DNA from: UBA10518 sp022837185 | Lineage (GTDB): Bacteria > Desulfobacterota > Desulfobulbia > Desulfobulbales > Desulfobulbaceae | Assembly: GCA_034007705.1 (NCBI GenBank) | Contig: JAVEQK010000005.1 | Coordinates: 1 to 64,000 of the forward strand | Direction: 5' to 3' | Length of the DNA: 64,000 bases | Translations under genes and position numbers: made by a program | Notes under the pieces: model-generated | What the model saw: the letters and a program-made list of their open reading frames with translations, nothing else | Told to the model about the DNA's origin: nothing | Databases searched by the model: none | Part shown: positions 26,661 to 35,800 of the stretch, piece after piece | How the letters are laid out: each line of letters opens with the position of its first letter | Numbering within the stretch: the first letter of the stretch is position 1

Positions 26661-27236
26661 TCATTTTCCCATCTTTCTGATTTCCTCGCGGCGAAAACAG
26701 CCGACCACATGGTCATTCACCATGCCGACCGCCTGCATGAACGCGTAACAGATTGTTGAACCGACAAAGTTGAACCCTCTTTTCTTCAACTCCGCGCTCA
26801 TCAGATTCGACTGCTCGGTCCGGGCCGGCAGGTCTGCCAGGGAGCGCCAGGCGTTCTGCCTGGGGGTGTGCTCCACAAAACGCCAGATGAAAGCGTCGAA
26901 TGATCCGTATTCCCGCCGGATATTCAGCACCTCCCGCGCGTTCCTGACCGCTGATTCAACCTTGAGCCGGTTGCGCACAATGCCGGGATCGGCCAGCAGT
27001 CGCTTGATGTCGTCATCCGTATAGGCGGCGATTTTCTCCACCTCGAAGGAGTCAAACGCGCTCCGGTAGTGCTCGCGTTTTCCCAGGATCGTGCGCCAGC
27101 TCAGACCGGCCTGGGCCCCCTCGAGAACGAGCATCTCGAAAAGGTGCCGGTCGTCGTGGGACGGCACGCCCCACTCATTATCGTGGTAGTGGATGTACAG
27201 CGGGTCATTCCCGCACCATTCGCATCTGTTTTTCAT
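26661..27236 (-). CDS. tag: DNA-3-methyladenine glycosylase I
   Basis: Tag excises 3-methyladenine from alkylated DNA. The N-terminal CEWCGNDPLYIHYHDNEWG, EGAQAGLSW and the C-terminal SAELKKRGFNFVGSTICYAF with VNDHVVGC are diagnostic, and the zinc-binding Cys and His residues are present. The ATG at 27236 gives 191 residues as usual; longer starts up to 27299 are possible. Confidence 0.93.
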   Translation of the reverse strand: MKNRCEWCGNDPLYIHYHDNEWGVPSHDDRHLFEMLVLEGAQAGLSWRTILGKREHYRSAFDSFEVEKIAAYTDDDIKRLLADPGIVRNRLKVESAVRNAREVLNIRREYGSFDAFIWRFVEHTPRQNAWRSLADLPARTEQSNLMSAELKKRGFNFVGSTICYAFMQAVGMVNDHVVGCFRREEIRKMGK

Positions 27237-27377
27237 ATCGTTGCCTGTCTGCATGACCTGGATCTTTCCATGTGGCACTATCCTGGCCTCCGATGGCACC
27301 TTCGCCGATATCCGTCATTAAAACGGGAGACGGGGATGCCGCTCTTCAGCAAAGCTCAGGCTGCCGGCGCTTTCATT

Positions 27378-29873
27378 TCATCTGGTCAGCAGGGTTATGG
27401 CCAATTTTACGGCCCTGATCCTGGCATGACAGGGTTGCTTCCGGTTTTCGGGAAGGATGCGCAGCAGCAGGCGGCATCGCCAGTATTCCATTCTGAATGC
27501 CTGCCTGAGCAGAAAGGATGATGCCGGCAAGGAACGTGCGGATTTCTGCGATCCGCTCTCGAGCACCCGGTGAAGTTCATCAAGGGGGCCCAGTCTGGCC
27601 CGCGCTTTCCTGAGTTGCTCCTGTTGCGCGTCGATTTCCCTGCGGAAATACCTGCATATGTTCTCTACCGCAACTTTCCCGGGGTCAAGGGGTTGCGGCG
27701 GAGACTGGAGAGCATCGCGAAGCCAGGCGAGAGATCTTTCCTTTTCCGCGGCAAGAATCGTGTTCACCCTTTCGTAATCAATGGGATCGGCCGCCAGGGC
27801 GGTGAAATCAGTCCGGTCGTCGGAATAAACCAGCCGGTTTTCAAGCTGCAATGTCCCCAGCAGTGTTTCAAACCGGCCGTTCAGGGGCCCATGACGATTG
27901 ACGATCGTGATGAAATCGGTGTTCAGGATTATGGCAAAACAGGTGGCATGAAAAGAGTCGGAAATGACCAGAGCGGCATTATCGATGGCCGCGAGCCAGT
28001 TTTCTATCGAATCCCCGGACACGATCTCCATGGGATGTTCCTTGCGCTCCTGTTCCGGCAGGTTGGCATTGGGGAAATTTATTGTTGGCAGGGCCAAGTC
28101 ACGTACCGCTCGTTCATATGCCTGAATTTTCTTTTCATCGGTGCTGAGCATGTTGGAGAAAATATAGGGGCCGTTGGGCTTCATATCGGCCCCTTCCGCA
28201 TGGATTCGGCGATATTCCTCCGGTTCGAGCAGAAATACGGGGTCCAGCACGCGCGCGGCGTCCCTGCCGAATTCCTCCTTCATCAGCTTAATTCCGGATT
28301 CTTCCCGCACGGACACGGCATCGAGACGATTGCATGCATAATGGCAATAATGCCTCAGCAGCGGATCATCCATGTTGAATCTCGGCCGGCCGAAGGAACA
28401 GGCATAGGCGATTTTCTTTTTATCGGGGGCGGCAAAATCGAGAAAGAAGAATGGCTGGTGCCTGCCGACAAGCAGAGGGTTCCAGACGGTGTCCGAACCG
28501 ACCAGGAACATCCGGCAATGGTCATTCATTCTGGCGAAACCGGATTGAATGTCGCTCACATTGCTGTGTTTGCGGGTAAACCTCGCCGCCATTGTATTTA
28601 TGTCGGCAAACCGGGGGGACCACAGTTCTTCCGGCTTGTTGAGATGGACGGCCGAGTAGCCCAATTTCTCCACCACCCGATACATGGCGTGGGAAGTCAG
28701 GACAGACCCATAATTCAATCCATACCAGAAACCGACGATGCCGATATCATATTTGCCGTCCATGGCGGCGCTGAGGGCGCTTGAGAAAGGAACCCCCTCC
28801 CGGAGCATGGCAAGGAAACGGCTGCGGCCCTCCGGCAGTTTCAAAGAACCTTTGACGTGGCCGTTGTCCCCGATATATTCAAGTGGGACGGGCTCAAAAA
28901 GCCTCGCCTTGCTCTTGACGGCAGCCGCTGCTTCCTTTTTTGCATGGTTGTTGACAAGCAGAAGGGATGTTCCCCGGTTGTCGTTCAAGGCCGGATTGAA
29001 TTTCCCAATCCCCCACCAGTCCCCGATGGTAAAATCGCCCTGGCGCGGAAAATGGGAGAACTGACAGGATTCGCACGATTGGCGCGCATACAGGGCGCGA
29101 TGAAAACCCTTGATATACTCATCGGTGACCTGTTTTTTCCCGTTCACGGTTATGCTGCTTTTCGTGCAGGTCCAGCCGTTGACCGCCTTGTCGCGGAAAT
29201 TGACGGCGTCAGGTTTTTTCTCCGGAAACCGCTCCTGCAGATATTTTTCCCAGGTCCCGGGGGAGGCTATGCAATGGCAGAATATATCGACAGTGAGGAG
29301 ATTGTCCGGTTTCCTTCCCAGGAAGCCTGCAAGACCGGCAACCTGGCAGGGGCATCCGGAAAAAAGAACCATTCTGCCATGTTCCAGCAGGTCTTTGATC
29401 TGCCGATACATATCTCCGGTGTCGCTTTGCAGGTATTTTGAGCCTCGCAGTTGCGCCAGGCCGTCAATCGTGTCGACCAACACATGGCGGACACGCCACT
29501 CATCATCAAAGGCCGCCCCGCAAACATACCCTCCCTGATCGATTACAAACTCGGCCAACAGGGTGAAAGCTCCGCCGGAAGAACTCTGACTGCGAATTGC
29601 ATCACTTGCCCAGACCGCATAACATTCGGGGGATTTGAGGTTGTCATGAACAGGCTTGAGAGCCGGGCAGCTGAGGGTGCAGAGACCGCAATTCGAACAG
29701 AGGGCGGGTTCAATCCGCGGATATTTGAAACCATCCGCATCCGCCTCCATCCCCAGAGCACCGGTCGGGCATGCATTGAAGCAGGCCCCGCAGCCGGTGC
29801 ATCTGTCGCGGGAAAGGAGGTGAGCCGTGCGATCCTGAAAAACAGGCCGGTTTTGTGCTGGGGCAGGATTCAA
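27378..29873 (-). CDS. Fusion of F420-hydrogenase beta-like and polysaccharide pyruvyl transferase
   Basis: An 831-residue fusion. Residues 20-75 hold two [4Fe-4S] motifs (CTGCGACFNACPTG, CSNCGLCTLSCPA). The FrhB-like part (about 80-360) includes SQSSSGGAFTLLAEF and SGCPCQVAGL. From about 375 a polysaccharide pyruvyl transferase domain follows (GIVGFWYGLNYGSVLTSHA, FLVGSDTVWNPLL, VISDSFHATCFAIIL). This pairing occurs in exopolysaccharide clusters, where the FrhB part is thought to be a flavin oxidoreductase. No polysaccharide cluster surrounds it here. The start is a TTG with AAAGGA eight bases upstream; no nearby in-frame ATG precedes the first cysteine motif. Confidence 0.85.
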   Translation of the reverse strand: MNPAPAQNRPVFQDRTAHLLSRDRCTGCGACFNACPTGALGMEADADGFKYPRIEPALCSNCGLCTLSCPALKPVHDNLKSPECYAVWASDAIRSQSSSGGAFTLLAEFVIDQGGYVCGAAFDDEWRVRHVLVDTIDGLAQLRGSKYLQSDTGDMYRQIKDLLEHGRMVLFSGCPCQVAGLAGFLGRKPDNLLTVDIFCHCIASPGTWEKYLQERFPEKKPDAVNFRDKAVNGWTCTKSSITVNGKKQVTDEYIKGFHRALYARQSCESCQFSHFPRQGDFTIGDWWGIGKFNPALNDNRGTSLLLVNNHAKKEAAAAVKSKARLFEPVPLEYIGDNGHVKGSLKLPEGRSRFLAMLREGVPFSSALSAAMDGKYDIGIVGFWYGLNYGSVLTSHAMYRVVEKLGYSAVHLNKPEELWSPRFADINTMAARFTRKHSNVSDIQSGFARMNDHCRMFLVGSDTVWNPLLVGRHQPFFFLDFAAPDKKKIAYACSFGRPRFNMDDPLLRHYCHYACNRLDAVSVREESGIKLMKEEFGRDAARVLDPVFLLEPEEYRRIHAEGADMKPNGPYIFSNMLSTDEKKIQAYERAVRDLALPTINFPNANLPEQERKEHPMEIVSGDSIENWLAAIDNAALVISDSFHATCFAIILNTDFITIVNRHGPLNGRFETLLGTLQLENRLVYSDDRTDFTALAADPIDYERVNTILAAEKERSLAWLRDALQSPPQPLDPGKVAVENICRYFRREIDAQQEQLRKARARLGPLDELHRVLESGSQKSARSLPASSFLLRQAFRMEYWRCRLLLRILPENRKQPCHARIRAVKLAITLLTR

Positions 29874-30114
29874 TCTTCCGTTCCTTTTTTTATTTACTTA
29901 CCCTGACAAGACTGGAGAATCAAACCTTTATTCCCGGCACCCGCCGGCTTGTCAAGGTGAAAGCGCTGCATCAATCACCCAAAAGCCCTCCGGTTCCCTC
30001 CCAAGGCCTTTATCGGAGGCAGGGGAATCGCTCCGGTTCTTTGCTGGCCCCCCTGAGGGAAAGAAAGCACCTTTTTCATGCCGCTGCAATTCACTGACAA
30101 ACTGAATCGCAACT
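29874..30114. other. Intergenic region before the ABC exporter
   Basis: No gene or repeat recognised in this stretch; the promoter for the exporter lies at its right end. Confidence 0.5.
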
Positions 30115-30143
30115 TGACATGGTCTCTGACTTGCAGGTAAATG
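30115..30143 (+). promoter_or_regulatory. Candidate promoter of the ABC exporter operon
   Basis: A perfect TTGACA (30115-30120), a 17-base spacer and GTAAAT (30138-30143). It overlaps the first ATG of the long open frame (30119), which argues that translation starts downstream, at about 30218. Confidence 0.45.
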
Positions 30144-30217
30144 ACTGTCGCATGGTCTTTGACTGCACCGAAACGGAATGGCCGGGAAAAAATATTGAAA
30201 AGCGGCACGAAGACATC

Positions 30218-31126
30218 GTGAACATCATTGAAGCGCGACAGATAGTCAAGCGGTTCGGGCAGTTCACCGCGGTGGACGGGGTGAACCTTGCCGTGGAACC
30301 CGGCGAGTTCTTCGCCCTGCTCGGTCCGAACGGCGCGGGCAAGACCTCGACCATCCGGATGATCTACGGCTTCTCCCCCCTGGACGGCGGCCGGTTGGAT
30401 GTCTTCGGCATGGACATCACCTCCGACTGGCGGAAAATCCGTTCGCGCCTGGGCGTCTGCCAGCAGGAAAACACCCTGGATCCCGACCTGACCGTGGGGC
30501 AGAATCTCCTGCTCTACTCCCGCTATTTTGAAATGGAGAAGGTCATCGCCCGCCGGCGCGCCGAGGAACTGCTTGATTTCTTCGCCCTGACCGGCAAGCG
30601 CCATGCCAAGGTAAGGGAACTGTCCGGAGGGCTGGCCCGGCGCCTGCAACTGGCCCGGGCGCTGATGGCCGAACCGGAGCTGCTCATACTCGACGAACCG
30701 ACCACCGGACTGGACCCCCAGTCAAGGCACCAGGTCTGGGACCGGCTCCTGGCCCTCAGGAAGCGCGGCCTGACCATGGTGCTCACCACCCATTACATGG
30801 ATGAGGCCGAAAATCTGTGCAACCGGCTGGCCATCATGGATCACGGCAGGGTCATCGCCGAGGGGCGGCCCCGCGACCTGATCACCGAGCACGCGGCCGA
30901 AAGCGTCATCGAGATCGACGGGCCCGGCAATGACCTCAGGAAGTATGTACGGGAGCATGATGTCGAGCATGATGACCTGGGAGAGCGGCTCATTATTTAT
31001 ACCGAACCACGCGGGGAACTGGAAAGCCTGATCCGCGATCGGTTCTGCGCCGAGTCCTGCCGCTTCCGGGCCGGCAACCTGGAGGACGTCTTTCTGCGGC
31101 TGACGGGAAGGGAGCTGCGCGAATGA
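30218..31126 (+). CDS. ABC transporter ATP-binding protein, NodI/DrrA-like
   Basis: An ABC-2 exporter ATPase: Walker A GPNGAGKTS, signature LSGGLARRLQLARAL, Walker B LLILDEPTTGLD and H-loop LTTHYMDE. The C-terminal region VFLRLTGRELRE is typical of NodI. The GTG at 30218 gives 302 residues, the usual length; an upstream extension to ATG 30119 or 30152 is open but overlaps the promoter. Its stop overlaps the permease start. Confidence 0.9.
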   Translation: MNIIEARQIVKRFGQFTAVDGVNLAVEPGEFFALLGPNGAGKTSTIRMIYGFSPLDGGRLDVFGMDITSDWRKIRSRLGVCQQENTLDPDLTVGQNLLLYSRYFEMEKVIARRRAEELLDFFALTGKRHAKVRELSGGLARRLQLARALMAEPELLILDEPTTGLDPQSRHQVWDRLLALRKRGLTMVLTTHYMDEAENLCNRLAIMDHGRVIAEGRPRDLITEHAAESVIEIDGPGNDLRKYVREHDVEHDDLGERLIIYTEPRGELESLIRDRFCAESCRFRAGNLEDVFLRLTGRELRE

Positions 31127-31914
31127 ACCGGGTCAATCTCAGAGACATATCCCTGCGCTTCCGCCACGTCTGGTTCAGAAACCTGATCACCTACCGCCGT
31201 ATCTGGAAGGTCAATTTCATCGTGCCGCTGCTCGAACCCGGGTTTTACATCCTGGCTTTCGGGCTCGGTTTTTCAGGACTCATCGGCGGGGTGAGCTACG
31301 CCGGCCTGCAGCTCGAATACACTGCGTTCATGGCCCCCGCCCTGGTGGCCACCGCCTGCATGTGGAACGCCTTTTTCGAGACGACCTACACCTCGTTTGT
31401 GCGGATGTACTACCAGAACACCTTTAACGGTATTCTGGCCACGCCGGTGAGCGTCGAGGAAATCATCGTCGCCGAGATCGTCTGGGCCGCCTCCAAAGCC
31501 ATGGCCGCGGTGGCGGTCATGCTCGCGGTGCTCATCCCCCTCGGCTTCGCGAATTTCCCGGGCGCCCTGCTCTGCATCCCGCTCGCCTTCCTGGGGGGAC
31601 TGGCCTTCGCCGCCATCGGCATGTTCTTCACCGGCATTATCCCGACCATCGACATGTTCAACCTGCCGATCTTCCTGTTCATCACCCCCATGTTCCTTTT
31701 TTCCGGCACCTTTTTCCCGGTGTCGGGGATCCCGGAATGGGCCGGCGTCTTCTCCCTCGTCTTCCCCCTCTACCACCTGGTGGAATTGACCCGCTTCCTC
31801 TGCATCGGCGCCATGGAATCCAATCCCCTCTTCAATGCCGCCTACCTGCTGCTCTTCACCATGGTTTTCGGCTACCTGTCCCTGGGAGCCATGAAGCGGC
31901 GGCTCATCAAGTAG
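31123..31914 (+). CDS. ABC-2 type permease, NodJ-like
   Basis: 263 residues with six membrane helices and the NodJ-type sequence (WKVNFIVPLLEPGFYILAFG, YQNTFNGILATPVSVEEII, FLFSGTFFPVSGIP). It overlaps the ATPase gene by four bases and is the membrane partner. NodI/J pairs export lipo-oligosaccharides in rhizobia, but homologues in other bacteria have unknown substrates. Confidence 0.9.
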   Translation: MNRVNLRDISLRFRHVWFRNLITYRRIWKVNFIVPLLEPGFYILAFGLGFSGLIGGVSYAGLQLEYTAFMAPALVATACMWNAFFETTYTSFVRMYYQNTFNGILATPVSVEEIIVAEIVWAASKAMAAVAVMLAVLIPLGFANFPGALLCIPLAFLGGLAFAAIGMFFTGIIPTIDMFNLPIFLFITPMFLFSGTFFPVSGIPEWAGVFSLVFPLYHLVELTRFLCIGAMESNPLFNAAYLLLFTMVFGYLSLGAMKRRLIK

Positions 31915-31948
31915 CAGGGGTTGACGATCCCTCCAGGAACGTGTCGGA

Positions 31949-32671
31949 ATGACATACGAAAGCATCACCATCAAGGACCCCAATCCGATCAAACGCTGGT
32001 TGCAGAAACGAAGATTTGCCGACGCCATGCGCGCCTGGAAAAATCCGCCCCCCGACGGGTTGCTGCACGTCCTCGACTTTGGAGGAGGAGATGGGGAACT
32101 GCTCAGACACATCGCGGTCCTGCCGTCAATCCGCGCCACCATTTACGAACCCTCACCGGCGCTGATGGCCGAAGCGAGACGAAAACTTTCCGACAGAGAA
32201 GGGATGACGTTCACCGGGAAGGCAGCGGACCTGCTTGATGACACCTATGATTACGTCTTCTGCCTGGAAGTCTTCGAACACCTGCCTGAGAGGGAAACGG
32301 TTCAGGCGCTGGCCGAGATACACAGGCTGCTGAAGCCGGGCGGCCTGGCTGTGGTCGGCGTCCCCATAGAAATTTATCTGCCGGCACTGTTCAAAGGGTT
32401 ATTCCGGCTGACCCGGCGGCCCGGAGATTTCGATGCAACAGTAAAAAATGTGTTTGCCGCAACCCTTGGGCACCCGCCGCCAAACCGGCCCACTGCGGAA
32501 ATCACGCCGGGCTGCAATTATTATTTTCATCATCTCGGCTTCGATTTTCGATTCCTGCAGCGAAAGATCAGCACGACGTTCATGATCAGAAAAAGATGGT
32601 TCAGCCCTTTTCCGCTTCTGGGACAAATGTTGAATGCAGAAGTCTATTATCTGCTCCAGAAGGCCCGATAA
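31949..32671 (+). CDS. Class I SAM-dependent methyltransferase
   Basis: A 240-residue Rossmann methyltransferase: VLDFGGGDGELL is motif I, YEPSP the acidic loop, DYVFCLEVFEHLP motif IV and LLKPGGLAVVGVP motif V/VI. The C-terminal 80 residues are basic and aromatic. Substrate unknown; 34 bases after the exporter, so co-transcription is likely. Confidence 0.85.
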   Translation: MTYESITIKDPNPIKRWLQKRRFADAMRAWKNPPPDGLLHVLDFGGGDGELLRHIAVLPSIRATIYEPSPALMAEARRKLSDREGMTFTGKAADLLDDTYDYVFCLEVFEHLPERETVQALAEIHRLLKPGGLAVVGVPIEIYLPALFKGLFRLTRRPGDFDATVKNVFAATLGHPPPNRPTAEITPGCNYYFHHLGFDFRFLQRKISTTFMIRKRWFSPFPLLGQMLNAEVYYLLQKAR

Positions 32672-32675
32672 GGTA

Positions 32676-32710
32676 AAAGTCAAAACAGGAGGTGCCGAAA
32701 GATCCTCCTG
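32676..32710 (-). terminator. Probable terminator of the MBG-repeat protein gene
   Basis: On the minus strand CAGGAGG and CCTCCTG form a 7-bp stem with an 11-base loop, followed by UUUUGACUUUU. It lies about 160 bases after the stop of the 1270-residue gene. Confidence 0.4.
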
Positions 32711-32873
32711 CGAAATGACATGAGGACAGCTTGCGTGATTATTATTGTATAATATATTGAAATTAATAAATTTCATAGCGTCTTGACATTGTTTTGTATC
32801 CAGCAGAACTGAACCGATGTGAACGCCATGGAGCTCATTGCCACTGAGTATCCCGGTTCATGTTTTATATTGT

Positions 32874-35800
32874 TTATTTTCCGTTGTTGATGATTGCCGG
32901 CAGGAACATGGGCCAGGGAGAGGCTTGAATGATCGCCAGTGTGCCGGCAGCCTTGTCTTCACTGCTGTAGTTAGGGTCATCAACCCAGGCTTCGAAAGCG
33001 TATTCCCCGATCCCCGCCGGGGCATCGGCCAGGCCGTCATAGGTTATGATCACCTCGAGTCCCGGGGGATCGGTCGTCACTTCAATACGTTGCGGGGTGC
33101 CGTCATATTTTCTGGTCACCACTCCATCGACCAGTCCGTCAACCAGTATCAGGGCATGCCCCTCATTGACCATGAAGGCGCGGTCCACGGGCGAAGCCGG
33201 GTAATAATTGTTGTCCCCTGCCTGCCTGGCCGTGACCGTGACCTCGCCAAGGCCGGTGACCCGCAACGCGTTGCCCGGCAGCAGGATTGCCGGTCCGGAG
33301 GTGACGGCGAACACAACCGCCAGCCCGGAAGAAGCAGTCGCCGTCAGCTGGACGTCACCGGTTCCATATTCCGCGTCGGGCGGCTGGGCAAAGATTATGG
33401 ACTGATCCGCCTTCATGACTGTTATGAATACCTGAGCGGTTGCCGGGTTGTAGTTTGTGCCGTCGTCGGGGGTGAAAGCGGCGGCCAGGGTCTGGTTGCC
33501 GCCCGCGTCCAGGATGGTGCCGGCGGGTGGTGTATAGACGAAGGTGCCGGCGACATCGGCGGCACCATTGAGCTGGCCTGCTCCCAGCGCCGTCCCGTAG
33601 ACAATGTCGGCGGGAGCGGGCCAGGTGATGACCGGCGTTGCCTTGGCAATGACGAGGGTGCCGTCTGTGCTGCCCTGGTAGTTGGTGTCGTCAATGACGG
33701 CGGCAACACTGTAACTGCCGGCGTTGCTCGGCGCGGCCGCCTGACCGTCATAGGTGATGAGAACGGCCAGACCGGCGGGATCGGTGTCTGCCGGCGCGGA
33801 CTTGGGCGTGCCGTCATAAACATGGCTCAGGCCGCTGAGTGTCACCGTTGCCGGAGCCTTGTTCACGTTGATGGTTACCTGAGCGGTTGCCGGGTTGTAG
33901 TTTGTGCCGTCGTCGGGGGTGAAAGCGGCGGCCAGGGTCTGGTTGCCGCCCGCGTCCAGGATGGTGCCGGCGGGTGGTGTATAGACGAAGGTGCCGGCGA
34001 CATCGGCGGCACCATTGAGCTGGCCTGCTCCCAGCGCCGTCCCGTAGACAATGTCGGCGGGAGCGGGCCAGGTGATGACCGGCGTTGCCTTGGCAATGAC
34101 GAGGGTGCCGTCTGTGCTGCCCTGGTAGTTGGTGTCGTCAATGACGGCGGCAACACTGTAACTGCCGGCGTTGCTTGGGGCAGCCGCCAGGCCGTCATAG
34201 GTGATGAGAACGGCAAGGCCGGCGGGATCGGTGGCTGCCGAGGCGGATTTGGCGTTTCCGTCATAAACATTGCTCAGGCCGCTGAGCGTCACCGTTGCCG
34301 AAGCCTTCTCGATGATCCCGGTACTGACGGTTTCGAACGTAACGAGGTAATTATTGCCGCCGTTGCCGTCATTGACCGACCCTGACGGGATGAGTGTTTT
34401 TCCGGTACCCGCATCGGGAGCGGCAAAGGTCTGCAGGAAACCGGAGGTATCGCCGCTGACCAGTTCCGGGGAAACCAGGGGCGTCCCGTTGGAAGCCGTA
34501 GTGCCGTCATAGATCTTGGTATCCGGCACGGCCGTTACGGTGAGTTGTTTTGCCGTGATCGTCCCTGTCGCAACCGGCAGGAAGGTGACAGCGTAGTTGC
34601 TGCCGCTGTTGCCGTCACTCACCTCCCCCGCGGGGGTCAGTGTCTTGCCCGTGCCCGCGTTTCTGTTGTCGAAGGACTGGGACCAGGCGGCGGTATCGTC
34701 CCCGGCCAGTGATCCAGCGGTGAGAACCGGTATTGCCGCCGACGTTACGGTTCCGTCATAGGGCTTTGCATCGCTTGCCGCGGTGACCGTGATGGACCGG
34801 GCAAGAACGGTGGCGCGGGTTGCGGCGGATGTTGAAGTGAGCGCGTAGTTGCCGGCGTCAGTGCCGGCAAGGCCCAACCCAGTGACCGTCACCGTCTTGT
34901 CGATGCCCGTGTGCCTGCTGTCGAAGACGGCGATGCCGCCGACAAGGCTGACATCTTCGTCGCCGATCACGCCGCCAGGACTCCGTCCGATGATGGTCGC
35001 GGCGGTTGTCGCGTCATAGGTCTTGTCGGCCGCGCTGACGCTCGGGGTCAGGTCGGCGGCGGTGATCGATGCCGTCGTTGAGACATCCCCGGCCGGTAAT
35101 TGATATTTCCAGGCATCCGTTCCGCTCAAGCTGAGCGCAGTCACCGTCACCGTTTTATCTGTCCCGACATTTTTGTCGTTGAAATCGGCAATGCCGCCTG
35201 TCAGGCTGACCACGTCATCATTGATGACCCCGGTGATGCTCCGCGACAGGATGGCGGCCGCAGCCGAGCCGTCATAGGATTTGTCGGCAGCCGTCACGGC
35301 CGGGGTCAGCGTTCTGGGTTCCACGGTGAGGGAGGCAGAGGTTGAAGTGGCGGTTCCCAGTTCGTTGGTGAAGACCGCCTGGACCATGAGTCCGTCGTCA
35401 TCGAGGAGCACGGCGGGGAGAGTGAGAGTGGTTGCGGCGGCCCCTTCGATATCGCTGAAGGAGGCGCCGCCGTCAACGCTGCTTTGCCATTGAATCGTGG
35501 GCGCGGGCAGGCCCTCCGCGGCAGCGGTGAAGACGGCATCTTCTCCGTATGCCACGGTTTGGCCTGCCGGTTGCACGGTAACCACCGGTGCGGCTTCGAA
35601 CGTTGCATCCGTCTGAAGAAAAACTTCGTTATTGACGCCGTCGGAGGCCAGGTAATAGACAAAAGTGCTGCCCAGGCCAAGCGCCGGCGCGGAGCCGGTA
35701 GCGATCAACTCCGGGACGCCGAATCCGGAGCCGTCATCATGGTTGAGGTAAACAGAGCCGCCCTCCGCATAAACCAGGCCGACGCCCGCCGCATTGGCAG

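Noticed and set aside
32686..32710. Terminator for the plus-strand methyltransferase
   Set aside because: The stem is followed by a purine-rich stretch on the plus strand; the U-rich run is on the minus-strand side, so it is assigned to the opposite gene.
33430..34175. CRISPR-like repeats
   Set aside because: The repeats are 299 bases, two copies, in frame within one protein gene; there are no short regularly spaced repeats.
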